64,000 nucleotides of DNA from an uncultured Lysobacteraceae bacterium (GCA_936911875.1 CAKZGB010000008.1:124001-188000); one strand, 5' to 3'. Positions 46,891 through 56,330 are shown, counted from the first letter of the stretch. The notes: generated by a model from the letters alone, not told the origin. Made by a program: numbers and translations.

Positions 46891-47684
46891 CTGCGGGATG
46901 CCTTTTCCAGCGCCAACTTTAATGCAGCCGACTGAACCAGACCGCCAATGATCGGATTGCGCCCTTGCAGCTCTCTGCGGGTCGCTATCTTCTGCAGATC
47001 AGCCAGATCCTGCAGGTAGAGATCATAGGCTGACATCGTGGCTTGCCACTCCTGCAAATCCTGCGATGTCGCCGCCATGAAACGGGCAATGTCATTGTCG
47101 TTACCGGCCAAATCGCCGGGGCGATCGTCGACATCATCGCGCGCTTCCTGCAGTTGCTCCAACTGAGCACTTCGCTCCTTCAGACGGCGCAGAAGCGACA
47201 CCGTCGCGTTGAATCTCAGGTTCTGCGCCATCACCCGGCGCACGCACAACTCCGTTTGCCACTCCTTGCTGCTCGCAGTGCCGCTCATTCGTCCCATGAC
47301 ACCGGCAATGACTCCTGAGACTCCCGATCGGGCAGAACCGCAGCGGGATTCAATATCCGTATCGATGGCACGTTCTTCAAATTCCGGCCTGGACTGCGCT
47401 TCAAGATTCCCGAAGCGCCGTACTCCAATGAGCTGTTTAACGATATGTTGCAGCTGACTGGTGTTGTATGCGCTTTGCTCCGCCCATCGCAATGCCTGCT
47501 GCTGAAATTCGGCAAGATTCAGCGAGCCGTTGTGCAGCTGCGTCAGAACGTTTTGCATGGTATGGACGCTATCCCACACCGGCAAACCCGACGCTCGAAC
47601 GGGGGTCGCGATCAGCCCCATGGCAAGACAGCATGCTGCCAGCGGCGCCATCGGTTGCAAATACGATTTGTCTTTCATCTTCAT
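46887..47684 (-). CDS. VirB5-like periplasmic protein
   Basis: 265 residues from ATG 47684 with a signal peptide (about 1-26, ending PVRASG). The mature part is helical with coiled-coil stretches (TVSLLRRLKERSAQLEQLQEA). Four cysteines are present. Position between virB4 and virB6 and its size suggest the minor pilus component VirB5, but sequence similarity is weak to the eye. Confidence 0.65.
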   Translation of the reverse strand: MKMKDKSYLQPMAPLAACCLAMGLIATPVRASGLPVWDSVHTMQNVLTQLHNGSLNLAEFQQQALRWAEQSAYNTSQLQHIVKQLIGVRRFGNLEAQSRPEFEERAIDTDIESRCGSARSGVSGVIAGVMGRMSGTASSKEWQTELCVRRVMAQNLRFNATVSLLRRLKERSAQLEQLQEARDDVDDRPGDLAGNDNDIARFMAATSQDLQEWQATMSAYDLYLQDLADLQKIATRRELQGRNPIIGGLVQSAALKLALEKASRR

Positions 47685-49957
47685 CACTCCTTGGATACGC
47701 CCGATAACACATCCAGCAATTCGGATTGACCGTAGAGATCCAACCTGCAAACTGCACTAAGTCCACGTTGTTTGATCAGAAAATGGCGACTGGTCTCGCC
47801 CAGACTCCTGACTCGCTCAAACTCCTCCCGGCTGAGCTTGAGACCGTTGCAGTACTCGTCCGGATTGGCGCTAGGGTTTGGCAGCAACAGCAGTGTCGCT
47901 GTCTGCCCGATCAGTGAGGATGCAATCGGGCTGGCCAGCGCATCGTCCGGACTTTGGGTTGCAAACAATCCCAGACCGTTCTGCTTTCGAATCGTCTTTT
48001 GCTTGTTGCGAATGAATGCAGTCAGCTCTTCGTGTCCATCCAGAACTCGCCAGAACTCATCGATGGCGTAGATCAGACGATGCCCGTCTAGGAGCTGCTC
48101 CAGCCGGAACAGCAGGTAGCTCACTAACGGCACACGAATCGACGGATCGTTGAGCAGGTCGGTGCAGTCGACGCCAATAATCGGAGCCTTTTCGCCTTCG
48201 AAATAATCCTGAGCCCGGTCGAATACCCAACCCAGAGACTGACCTTGCGTCCACCGATGCAGCGCAGCGTACAGGGATTGATCGCCGCGATTCGGGAGCA
48301 GCACGCGCAGGTTTGTCAGGGTCCGATGTTCCGGCTCCGCCATTGCGATCTGATCGAGCGCAATACGCAGCTCCTGTTCCTCGACCTGCGACCACTCGGA
48401 TCGATGCGTTAGAACGGCAAGCCATTGCAGCAGGAAGCCACGATATTCAGGGTTACCCGCCAGCACCAGTGGATTGAGACCGGGTGACTGGCCATAGCGC
48501 AATTCGAGATACTTGCCGCCCACTCGCTCAATAAATGCACGTGACGCCCGGTCCTTGTCGAACAGGAATAGCCGAGGTCGCGGTTCGAGCAGTAATGCGT
48601 TGGCCAACAGATAGTTCATCAGAACCGTCTTTCCCACGCCTGATTTGCCGATGATCAGCGTGTTGCCCAAGACCAGTTCGCCAATGGAACTACGTCCGGG
48701 TTCGCTCGGATGAAAACTGAAGTGATGCAGCTGTCCTTGCCTTGTCCGAAATGCACAAACTGCGGGGCCCCACGGATTGCCTTCGGACTTGCCCAGATAT
48801 TCACCGTGAGGCGCCGTCAATGCCGATGCGTTCTGCGAGCTGATGACAGCGACTCGAGGCCGATAGCGCCAGTTGCCCGGGAATTGCGCGAGGTATGCGG
48901 GAAGCGCTCCATGGGTCTCCCGCACGGATACCAGTCCGTTGCGCGTTAGCTCCGCACGTGCATCCGCCAGAACCGTCTCCAATGCCTGACGGTTCGCAGC
49001 ACGTACCGCCAGCGAATAGTGGTACTCACCGAACACCAGCCCACCGCCGCTCAATGCGTCCATGGCCTGATCCAGTTCGGCGATCTGCGAGACGGCGCGA
49101 TCCCCCGCTGCCCACAGTCGGGACTTGGCACGATCCAACGTTCTCAGTGCCTGCTGTCGACCCAACGGTGAAAAGGACTGCGATTGCACATATTCGATCG
49201 GCAGGTCCGCCAGAGACGACAACAGGCCGGGCCTCGTTTGCGTCGGATATTCGCGAACCTGCAGCATGGCACCGCATCCCGTAGGCATCGTCTCATCCGT
49301 CCACGACCAGGTCGCCGATTGGCCATCGAACGTCCAGTCCGACTCCAGCAGATGATTGCGAATCGGGCCCGCGGGGAGAAGGCCAACATGTTGGTGGTGA
49401 CCGAGCAAAATGGCCAGAAATCGCATCGGTATCGAAGTCAGATGTCCGTGTTCGTCACACACGCGTAATCGCCTTGGCCGATACGCGAGCAAGCCGGATT
49501 CCAAAGCCGCCAGATGCTCCATGTGCGTCACTAACGCGGAGTCGATGGCTTGCGCGCAATCTGCAGCATTTTGCAGCTTGGTCGCCTTGGGCATTTGTGG
49601 TCGATGCAGAAGTGTCAGATAGTTGCGCACCCTAAAGGCGCCCTGCGCTTGCGCGCCTCGCGCGCGGTAAAGACTGCGCTCCCATATCGATGGACTGCCG
49701 ACCGGGGCTGTCAAATTCGGGCTTTCCCGGCGCTTGATCTGATGCGCCCACAACGCGAAATGCCCGTGATCCGGACCCTTAAGTGAGCGAACTGTGCGCT
49801 CGAATTCATCATGGTGACGGCGTAACTCCTCGGCCGACATCCCCTCGGCGGGTAAGCCGTCGAGCTCCAGCACCGTCATCAGTTCCCCGCCGGTCAGACG
49901 AATCACGCCTGCCTCCACATGAGATGAGTACGGGAGTACGTCAGCGATGGATGCCAT
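47684..49957 (-). CDS. virB4: VirB4 ATPase of the type IV secretion system
   Basis: 757 residues from ATG 49957 (MASIADVLPYSSHV); an in-frame ATG lies at 49990 within the virB3 gene. Walker A LIIGKSGVGKTVLMNYLLAN (about 433-450) and Walker B RLIYAIDEFWRVLD (about 622) are followed by ATQSPDD, all typical of VirB4. It powers pilus assembly and transport. The virB5-like gene overlaps its stop by one base. Confidence 0.94.
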   Translation of the reverse strand: MASIADVLPYSSHVEAGVIRLTGGELMTVLELDGLPAEGMSAEELRRHHDEFERTVRSLKGPDHGHFALWAHQIKRRESPNLTAPVGSPSIWERSLYRARGAQAQGAFRVRNYLTLLHRPQMPKATKLQNAADCAQAIDSALVTHMEHLAALESGLLAYRPRRLRVCDEHGHLTSIPMRFLAILLGHHQHVGLLPAGPIRNHLLESDWTFDGQSATWSWTDETMPTGCGAMLQVREYPTQTRPGLLSSLADLPIEYVQSQSFSPLGRQQALRTLDRAKSRLWAAGDRAVSQIAELDQAMDALSGGGLVFGEYHYSLAVRAANRQALETVLADARAELTRNGLVSVRETHGALPAYLAQFPGNWRYRPRVAVISSQNASALTAPHGEYLGKSEGNPWGPAVCAFRTRQGQLHHFSFHPSEPGRSSIGELVLGNTLIIGKSGVGKTVLMNYLLANALLLEPRPRLFLFDKDRASRAFIERVGGKYLELRYGQSPGLNPLVLAGNPEYRGFLLQWLAVLTHRSEWSQVEEQELRIALDQIAMAEPEHRTLTNLRVLLPNRGDQSLYAALHRWTQGQSLGWVFDRAQDYFEGEKAPIIGVDCTDLLNDPSIRVPLVSYLLFRLEQLLDGHRLIYAIDEFWRVLDGHEELTAFIRNKQKTIRKQNGLGLFATQSPDDALASPIASSLIGQTATLLLLPNPSANPDEYCNGLKLSREEFERVRSLGETSRHFLIKQRGLSAVCRLDLYGQSELLDVLSGVSKE

Positions 49958-49958
49958 C

Positions 49959-50261
49959 CTACCCACGCTGTGCCTCGACGCTTGTTGCACTTAATACCCA
50001 CTGGCGCGAAGCGGTCCACTCACTGCGACGGAACTGCCATGCCAGTTGCTGACCAAGCCACAGAATGTCCAGTACCGCTTCGTCATGCGCACAGGCAATT
50101 CGCAATGCAGCCAGGACCGGAATCGCACACAGTCCCAGCGGTATCGAAACGGAAACGCCAATCAGGGCTCCGATCCCCATCACGATCAGCGCAGGAATCA
50201 GTGGCACACCCCAAATCAGGGGTTTCCGGGCACAGCCTTTGAATAGCGGATCCGTCTGCAT
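49959..50261 (-). CDS. virB3: VirB3-like membrane protein
   Basis: 100 residues from ATG 50261 (MQTDPLFKGCARKPLIWGVPLIPALIVMG). The start DPLFKGCTRP-like motif and one or two membrane segments (about 17-55) are the VirB3 pattern. It stands between virB2 and virB4, as usual. Confidence 0.88.
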   Translation of the reverse strand: MQTDPLFKGCARKPLIWGVPLIPALIVMGIGALIGVSVSIPLGLCAIPVLAALRIACAHDEAVLDILWLGQQLAWQFRRSEWTASRQWVLSATSVEAQRG

Positions 50262-50266
50262 GACAT

Positions 50267-50590
50267 TCAACCCAGTCCGCACGAAACCTGATTGCCGACC
50301 AGCATTTTTGCAATTTGAGCAGCCGCGCCAATCAGTAGTCCACCTACCAGCAGCGGCGCCACGTCATTAAATCGTTTCTGCGCGAAGGCAATCTGGTACC
50401 CGGAGACAATGATTGCAATCGTCACAATGGCGATAGAGCCCAGGTTGAGCAAGGTTGTGATGTTGTCCAGGAACCCGCACAGTTTTGTGCGGGTTTCGTC
50501 CAAGCCTCCATTACTCTGAGCTCGTGTAGCTGCCACGTAAAGCAACGGAAATGTGCCGACAATCAATTGAAAGTGCTTACGGCGTTTCAT
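50267..50590 (-). CDS. virB2: VirB2-like pilin
   Basis: 107 residues from ATG 50590 (MKRRKHFQLIVGTFPLLYVAATRAQS), with a signal peptide and two hydrophobic segments (about 49-68 and 79-98) separated by AFAQKRFND. This is the VirB2/TrbC pilin layout. It begins the operon; the region 50591-50809 should hold divergent promoters for this gene and the FimT-like gene. Confidence 0.8.
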   Translation of the reverse strand: MKRRKHFQLIVGTFPLLYVAATRAQSNGGLDETRTKLCGFLDNITTLLNLGSIAIVTIAIIVSGYQIAFAQKRFNDVAPLLVGGLLIGAAAQIAKMLVGNQVSCGLG

Positions 50591-50809
50591 TGCATGTTCT
50601 CTCTGTGGTAATGACATGCGCAGACTGCCATGCGAGCAGCGCATTAACGCGCTAACCCATCCACATCAGCGACGAGTGCGGCAGCTCATCTGATTAACGC
50701 AACCCCATGTGTAGAGGCTCATCCGTCACTCTGAGGTGGATGCATCTCCGACAAACCCGCACGCAGATTTCCGATGGCACTCACAGCAATCCGACCCGAT
50801 GATTCCAAG

Positions 50810-51319
50810 ATGGATATCCGATGCCTAGACGACGAGTCCGGTCTGACGCTGCTGGAACTGACAGCAACACTGCTGGTACTGGCACTTGTTGCCGCTTTTA
50901 GCGTGCCGTCATTGAAGATCTGGAAGGATCGACTACTACTCGATCAGACCGTGAATGGTGCCGTTGCAGCCATCCGCTGGACTCGTGCACTCGCGATCGT
51001 AGAGGGGCGGCGAATGCGACTGTGCGCACTCGACAGCTCCGATGAATGCGGTCCGTTTGTCGCCGACCGGTCACGCTGGACCGTGGCGCCGGAGGTGACT
51101 CCGTCCGACGTCAGATACCGTTTTACGCAGCCGGCGGGTTATAGCATTCTGGGTCCGGACAGTCGCCCGGGCATCCTGTTTCAGACGGACGGATTCACGC
51201 CCGGTAGCAATCTGACGCTAAAGGTGTGCGATGCGTCGAAGGCATGGCGTCGGACCATCGTGATCAGCAATTCGGGCAGAATCCGCTTGGAGACACCCTC
51301 GGTTGGTGCGGTTTGCTAA
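50810..51319 (+). CDS. Type IV minor pilin, FimT/GspH-like
   Basis: 169 residues from ATG 50810 (MDIRCLDDESGLTLLELTATLLVLALV); an ATG at 50774 is in frame. The prepilin cleavage site is after Gly11, and the mature protein would start LTLLEL with Glu5. The C-terminal part has GILFQTDGFTPGSNLTLKVCD and the final VVISNSGRIRLE, typical of FimT. FimT-like proteins work with PilV-X in pilus priming or DNA uptake. It is separated from the other minor pilins by tRNA-Asn and a transporter. Confidence 0.75.
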   Translation: MDIRCLDDESGLTLLELTATLLVLALVAAFSVPSLKIWKDRLLLDQTVNGAVAAIRWTRALAIVEGRRMRLCALDSSDECGPFVADRSRWTVAPEVTPSDVRYRFTQPAGYSILGPDSRPGILFQTDGFTPGSNLTLKVCDASKAWRRTIVISNSGRIRLETPSVGAVC

Positions 51320-51379
51320 ATTTTCGGATTTGGGTGTTGACTGGCCAGAAAAACAAGATAAAATGGTCAGCCTTACCCC

Positions 51380-51456
51380 GCCCGAATAGCTCAGCCGGTT
51401 AGAGCACTTGACTGTTAATCAGGGGGTCGTTGGTTCGAGTCCAACTTCGGGCGCCA
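51380..51456 (+). tRNA. tRNA-Asn (GTT)
   Basis: The 77-nt gene starts GCCCGAATAGCTCAG, has anticodon GTT in GACTGTTAATC, the T-arm GGTTCGAGTCC, discriminator G and encoded CCA at 51454-51456. The acceptor stem (GCCCGAA/TTCGGGC) pairs fully. Confidence 0.95.
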
Positions 51457-51467
51457 AGTATTTGAAG

Positions 51468-51493
51468 AAACCCGCAGAAATGCGGGTTTTTTT
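51468..51493 (+). terminator. Terminator after tRNA-Asn
   Basis: AAACCCGCA and TGCGGGTTT form a 9-bp stem with a 4-base loop followed by seven T. A standard factor-independent terminator. Confidence 0.85.
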
Positions 51494-51536
51494 CGTTTGG
51501 AGCAGACGAATTTCTTCGCTGAAACCCTGGCTCCCT

Positions 51537-52493
51537 TCAGTGCTTTTCGTGACGAAGGGCACCTGGCGGATCGACTTGCACGGTCACATGATCGATAGAG
51601 TACTGCTCCTGCAGCCACGTCGCCGCGATACCTGGCAACGTGAGCGGATCCGCACCCGGGGCCGGTGTCACGTGCACGGTGGCGATACTGGATTCGTCGG
51701 TCAGGGTCCAAGCATGGAAATGGCCTGCCTCGGCGATGCCCGGCAAGCTCGCCAAACCGGCCTGCGCTGCCTCGATATCCAGTCCTTGCGGGACTGCCTG
51801 CAACAGTACGCGCACAGAGTCGGATACCAGCCTCCAGGCCGAGCGTACTACCAGTAACGACACGAAGACGGACAGCAGCGGATCCAATAGTGTCCACCTG
51901 GTAAAGAGAATGCCGATGGCTGCTGCGATGGCACCGACGGAGCCTAGCAGGTCTCCCATGATGTGCAGGTAGGCGCCGTGAAGATTGCCATCGTTACGCT
52001 GCCCTTTGGCGAGAATGTAGGCGGCAAGTACATTGACCAGCAAGCCAATCACCGCCACTGTGAGCATCGATCCGGCCATGACCGGGGCCGGCTCACGGAT
52101 ACGCCGGATGGCCTCCCAAATAATCCAGGCGACCAGCAACAGCAAACTGGCACCGTTGGCTAATGCAGCCAGTACACGGACGCGATGAAATCCGTAGGTC
52201 CGGTGCTTGTCCGCCGGTTTTGCAGCAATTCTGTAGGCCACCAAAGCGAGTAAGAGGGCTGCTGCATCCGACACCATGTGTCCGGCATCGGCGATTAGCG
52301 CCAGCGAGCCTGCAATCCATCCGCCGACGGCTTGGACCACTGCATAACCAAGCGTCAGCCCAAACACCCATTGCATGCGACGGGCGTTATCAACCGTGAC
52401 TACCGGTGCGTGGTGACCATGGCCATGATCATGGCCATGGTCACCGTCGTGGTCGTGATCGTGCTTGTCGGAGTGCGTTTCAGCAGTCATCAA
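51537..52493 (-). CDS. Cation diffusion facilitator (zinc/cobalt/cadmium exporter, CzcD/ZitB-like)
   Basis: 318 residues. The N-terminus is rich in His and Asp (HDHDHDGDHGHDHGHGHH, about 10-27) and can hold metal ions. Six membrane segments follow, with HMVSD (about 73-77) and HIMGD (about 178-182), the four-ligand transport site of CDF proteins. The C-terminal cytoplasmic part (about 235-318) ends in DHVTVQVDP. It should use the proton gradient to export divalent cations. Monocistronic. Confidence 0.92.
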   Translation of the reverse strand: MMTAETHSDKHDHDHDGDHGHDHGHGHHAPVVTVDNARRMQWVFGLTLGYAVVQAVGGWIAGSLALIADAGHMVSDAAALLLALVAYRIAAKPADKHRTYGFHRVRVLAALANGASLLLLVAWIIWEAIRRIREPAPVMAGSMLTVAVIGLLVNVLAAYILAKGQRNDGNLHGAYLHIMGDLLGSVGAIAAAIGILFTRWTLLDPLLSVFVSLLVVRSAWRLVSDSVRVLLQAVPQGLDIEAAQAGLASLPGIAEAGHFHAWTLTDESSIATVHVTPAPGADPLTLPGIAATWLQEQYSIDHVTVQVDPPGALRHEKH

Positions 52494-52579
52494 TAAGGGC
52501 GCCGGCGGCCGGCCTGTTGTGTGTGTACGGATTTATCTACTGTAGCCGACCGGTGCGTGTCTTTGGTCTAAAGTTGACT

Positions 52580-52966
52580 TTACGGGCAGCCCGATCCGTC
52601 ATCCGGAGAGGCGGTCACATCACCAAGTCCGTCCACCTGCAGGGTTGAGCAGGCGCGAGCAGATATGCGCGCTACCTTAGGCACGGCCTTGTACACTGTC
52701 GCTCCGGAAACCGTCAACTTGCGGAACTGATACCAGGACGACTGCTGATTCACGCAGGTCGGCATCGTAGCTGTCGTCTGGCCTGCCTGAGGATTCAGTG
52801 GCTGATCGGCCAGCGCATACCGCAACACACAGGCCTTAGCTGCCGTGATCCGCCCCCTATCCACATGTCGCGTGTATCCGACCACAGCAAAACTTGCTAT
52901 CGCCACCATCAGCGCCATAGCGACCATCAACTCCAGTAACGTGAAACCGGATTGGTCAGTCTTCAT
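52580..52966 (-). CDS. pilE: Type IV minor pilin PilE-like
   Basis: 128 residues from ATG 52966 (MKTDQSGFTLLELMVAMALMVAIASFAVVGY), with prepilin cleavage after Gly7 and the Phe-Thr-Leu-Leu-Glu start. The C-terminal part has three cysteines (CVLRYALADQP, TCVNQQSSWYQF, CSTLQVDG). It belongs to the minor pilin operon and overlaps pilX. Confidence 0.8.
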   Translation of the reverse strand: MKTDQSGFTLLELMVAMALMVAIASFAVVGYTRHVDRGRITAAKACVLRYALADQPLNPQAGQTTATMPTCVNQQSSWYQFRKLTVSGATVYKAVPKVARISARACSTLQVDGLGDVTASPDDGSGCP

Positions 52967-53432
52967 AACGTCGCCCGTAATATTTCCGACTACCGGCGGC
53001 ATCAATACGGATCCAACCTACGGTCCGATCGGTGCGGGTTTCCCTACGGCGAACAGACGTGATCCACCACCAACGACCGCTAGCGTTCTCACCGAGATAT
53101 TCCGCAAGGCCACGCACCTCAGGGTCGAAACCCAAATCGCGTGCAGCAGTCCACGACTGATTAAGGGTCATTGAACGGGCCGACATACCGGCATTCAGAC
53201 CACATAGTCCACCGGAGCAGATTCCTGCCACACCGGTATCGCTAAAACCGATAGCATCTGCAGTGGCCAACCATCCGATGCGCAATGAATTGTCTGCGGT
53301 TAATGCCGCAATCTCGGCCCGGGTGAGTCTTGCCAGCAAGGTCGCGCTCTGAATGCACTGCAGCGACAGCAGCGAGGCCAGCGCCAGCAGCATTAGCACG
53401 GCCGGTAACGCAAATCCACGAGCGTCACTCAT
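52956..53432 (-). CDS. pilX: Minor pilin PilX-like
   Basis: 158 residues from ATG 53432 (MSDARGFALPAVLMLLALASLLSLQ). The prepilin-like start has Gly-Phe-Ala-Leu-Pro instead of Thr-Leu-Leu-Glu, typical of PilX. The C-terminal part contains a CSGGLC pair and RWWWITSVRRRETRTDRTVGW. ATGA overlap with pilW. It supports the assembly of the pilus tip. Confidence 0.72.
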   Translation of the reverse strand: MSDARGFALPAVLMLLALASLLSLQCIQSATLLARLTRAEIAALTADNSLRIGWLATADAIGFSDTGVAGICSGGLCGLNAGMSARSMTLNQSWTAARDLGFDPEVRGLAEYLGENASGRWWWITSVRRRETRTDRTVGWIRIDAAGSRKYYGRRYED

Positions 53433-54355
53433 AAATCCCCCGTACGTAACTGATATTGCTTCCCGTCGATATCGACTCGTACGTGCCGAACCCAACGCGG
53501 ATTGGTCGCATCCCAAAATCTCAGAAATTTCAGGTCGGTAATACCATCAACAATCTCAACGGGACTATTTGATGAAATGAAACTCGAACCCATACCACTG
53601 CGAAACAATGCGGGACGCCACTGGTGGTTATATCCGATATACCAGCGAAAGCCTTTCATCGAATACATCTGACCGCGAAGAGAAGTTCCGGCCGCACAGC
53701 TCCCGCCGGAACCGGCCGGAGCCGGTGCAATGCAAAAAGTGCCACCAACACAGTACGGAAGCAGGTAGAACGAATCATGGCAGTTAATTCCGGCGTCCAT
53801 AATGTAGAAACCACGATGGCCAATCTGATTGCTGAAGACACTCGTAACCAGCCATGTCGTCAGATCCGACGGAATGCAGTGCACCGCCACCGAACCTTCC
53901 TCTATGCCCGCCGGCCCATCCAGCACCACATCGGAATGCGAATGCAGCTGTGACTGCACCTGCCCTTGCGTCGGGGCAACAAAGGCGATATCAAGAAGCT
54001 CCCCCATCCCCGTATACATTCCCGGAAGCCCTACGGTCTCGACCCTCGGAAAGTCATTGACCGCCCACTGACCGGTGCCGCTTTCGAAGAACCGGAGTGG
54101 TGTGCCCGATCCGTGTATTCGCTGCTCGTGCCAAACCGTCGAATCGCCACACAACCCGGCCACCGCGCGCGACAGGTCCCGACTCATGCGTTCAATTGCC
54201 GCGTGCTGATCGAGCATCGTGATGGTGGTATTGCGCACTTGTCCGTTCGCCACTTCGATGTCGCGCACCAGAGCGAGTGCGATAAGCAAGGTCAATGAAC
54301 TCAGTGCCAGACCGATGAAAAGCTCCAACATCGCAAAGCCAGACTCCCGACTCAT
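53429..54355 (-). CDS. pilW: Minor pilin PilW-like
   Basis: 308 residues starting MSRESGFAMLELFIGLALSSLTLLIALALVRD, with the class III signal Gly6-Phe7 and Glu11. The long C-terminal domain contains six to eight cysteines and the family motif GITDLKFLRFWDATNPRWVRHVRVDIDG near the end. In Xanthomonadales and pseudomonads PilW lies between PilV and PilX, as here. Confidence 0.8.
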   Translation of the reverse strand: MSRESGFAMLELFIGLALSSLTLLIALALVRDIEVANGQVRNTTITMLDQHAAIERMSRDLSRAVAGLCGDSTVWHEQRIHGSGTPLRFFESGTGQWAVNDFPRVETVGLPGMYTGMGELLDIAFVAPTQGQVQSQLHSHSDVVLDGPAGIEEGSVAVHCIPSDLTTWLVTSVFSNQIGHRGFYIMDAGINCHDSFYLLPYCVGGTFCIAPAPAGSGGSCAAGTSLRGQMYSMKGFRWYIGYNHQWRPALFRSGMGSSFISSNSPVEIVDGITDLKFLRFWDATNPRWVRHVRVDIDGKQYQLRTGDL

Positions 54356-54717
54356 TACTCTGCCTTAATTAGCTGATCAGGCTCTGTGCCCCAACGAGCA
54401 CTGCCGGTGCAGATGCGCCGCTCGCAATGGACGGTTACGCAGACTTGCGTATCGACAGATTCCGTCAGGTTGAGCGCAGTTTGGAGTGCCGAGCCGCACG
54501 TCATGCCGGCAATATCATCGCCAATGGCCAGGCCCGATCGCAGATGACGAATCGCCGTGCCCGCGCGCTGCGTCTCCTGTATCGAAGCGTTGGCCTGCAG
54601 CTGAGAGCCAATCAGCGCAACCGCACCCAGCGACAGCAGGACCATCGCGACCAGTGTCTCGATTAGCGTAAAGCCCGATTCGATGGCGGACTCGGCAGGC
54701 AACGTTACGTGTTTCAT
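54355..54717 (-). CDS. pilV: Minor pilin PilV-like
   Basis: 120 residues from ATG 54717 (MKHVTLPAESAIESGFTLIETLVAMVLLSLGAVALIGSQLQA), with the cleavage site after Gly15 and FTLIETLVA. The rest has cysteines at CGSAL, CVTVHCERRIC. First gene of the pilV-pilW-pilX-pilE operon; the ppnN terminator lies just upstream. Confidence 0.8.
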   Translation of the reverse strand: MKHVTLPAESAIESGFTLIETLVAMVLLSLGAVALIGSQLQANASIQETQRAGTAIRHLRSGLAIGDDIAGMTCGSALQTALNLTESVDTQVCVTVHCERRICTGSARWGTEPDQLIKAE

Positions 54718-54763
54718 GCCGCCAGTCTGCCCGCGAAACCGACTCCACCACGGCCAAAACAAA

Positions 54764-54787
54764 AGAGCGCACCGACCGGCGCGCTCT
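54764..54787 (-). terminator. Terminator after ppnN
   Basis: On the minus strand AGAGCGC and GCGCTCT form a 7-bp stem followed by TTTTGTTTTGG. It separates ppnN from the pilus operon. Confidence 0.7.
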
Positions 54788-54820
54788 CTTGGCTGACCAA
54801 AGGTACAGCGGGCTAATGCA

Positions 54821-56263
54821 TTAACGCACGACCTCGTAGCAGGGCGTGTACTCGCCCGAGATCTTCATGCGGCGCTGGTCCACAAAGCTGCGCAGCAACG
54901 CATCGAGCGCGGCCATCATCTGCGGATCGCCGTGGATCTTAAACGGACCGTGCTTCTCAACCTCACGCAAGCCCTCTTCCTTGACGTTACCGGCCACGAT
55001 GCCCGAGAACGCACGACGCAGATCGGCAGCCAGATCGGACGGCTTGCGACCATAGTGCAGATCGAGCGAGGCCATGTTGGCATGCGTCGGCGCAAACGGC
55101 TTTTGCAGATCCAACGGAATATCCAGCGACCAGTTAAAGAAGAAGCTGTCCTTGCTCTGGATGCGCGATTCACGAACTTTACGCACGCCGGTCTTCATGT
55201 ACTTGGCCACAGCGGCCGGATCATCAACGATGATGCGATAGTGCTTGGTCGCGTCCTCGCCCAAGGTCGCACGAATGAACTGATCGATCTGCTCAAAGTA
55301 CGCGGCGCTATCCTTCGGACCCGTAAAGACCAGCGGGAACGACAGATCGGCATTTTCTTCGCGCGTCAGAATGCCGAGCAGATACAGAATTTCCTCGGCC
55401 GTACCGGCACCGCCCGGGAACACGATAATGCCGTGTGCCATGCGGACGAAGGCCTCAAGACGCTTTTCGATATCCGGCAGGATGACCAGCTGGTTGACGA
55501 TCGGGTTTGGCGATTCGGCGGCAATGATGCCCGGCTCTGTCAGACCGATATAACGCGGACGCTGACGACGCTGTTTGGCGTGGGCAATGGTGGCGCCCTT
55601 CATCGGACCCTTCATTGCACCCGGACCGCAGCCGGTACAGATGTCCAGGCCACGCAGGCCCAGCTCATAACCGACTTGCTTGGTGTAGATGTATTCCTCG
55701 CGCGAGATCGAGTGACCGCCCCAGCAGACAATCAGATTCGGATCCAGCGGCACCAGCGAACGTGCATTACGCAGGATATCGAACACGCTATCGGTCAAAC
55801 CGGCAGTGGTATTCAGATCGCGACGGGTGTCGGCGCCCAGCTCGGTAGCGGCATAGGCCAGATCGCGCACTACGGCATAGACCAGCTCGGCCACACCGCG
55901 AATGATCTCACCATCTACGAAGGCCTGAGCCGGCGCGTGGTGCAAATCGATGCGCAGGCCACGATCCTGTTGCGTAACCTCAATGTCGAAGCGGTTGAAG
56001 AGCTCGGCAGCGGCACGCGGGTCATCGGATGTGGAGCCGGTGGTGAGCACTGCGAGCGCGCAGCGCTTGAGCAGCTCGTGCATACCGCTGGCGGAAGCGT
56101 CACGCAGACGCGCGACTTCATCGCGCGAGAGAATGTCGAGCCCACCCTTGGGATACAGATGGGTGGAAACCGTCTCATGCGATGTCAGAAATGGCGCTTT
56201 TTCATCATGCGCGTCTTCATCGGCAGCGGCGGCGGGATCGGGTGTTGCATTTTGATTGGTCAT
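54821..56263 (-). CDS. ppnN: Pyrimidine/purine nucleotide 5'-monophosphate nucleosidase (LOG family)
   Basis: 480 residues from ATG 56263 (MTNQNATPDPAAAAD), with AGAGGG before it. The long N-terminal region is followed by the LOG domain with VCWGGHSISREEYIY (about 227-241), CTGCGPGAMKGPMKGA and the PGGAGTAEE motif (about 346-354), the signature of these nucleosidases. In E. coli PpnN splits nucleotides to base and ribose-5-phosphate and is stimulated by ppGpp. The organisation here agrees with that long form. Confidence 0.93.
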   Translation of the reverse strand: MTNQNATPDPAAAADEDAHDEKAPFLTSHETVSTHLYPKGGLDILSRDEVARLRDASASGMHELLKRCALAVLTTGSTSDDPRAAAELFNRFDIEVTQQDRGLRIDLHHAPAQAFVDGEIIRGVAELVYAVVRDLAYAATELGADTRRDLNTTAGLTDSVFDILRNARSLVPLDPNLIVCWGGHSISREEYIYTKQVGYELGLRGLDICTGCGPGAMKGPMKGATIAHAKQRRQRPRYIGLTEPGIIAAESPNPIVNQLVILPDIEKRLEAFVRMAHGIIVFPGGAGTAEEILYLLGILTREENADLSFPLVFTGPKDSAAYFEQIDQFIRATLGEDATKHYRIIVDDPAAVAKYMKTGVRKVRESRIQSKDSFFFNWSLDIPLDLQKPFAPTHANMASLDLHYGRKPSDLAADLRRAFSGIVAGNVKEEGLREVEKHGPFKIHGDPQMMAALDALLRSFVDQRRMKISGEYTPCYEVVR

Positions 56264-56330
56264 GAAAGCCCTCTTTCGTGTTTTTCGTCTTCTATTCAGG
56301 TCATCTACCTTAGCAAACCGGACGCCAAAA

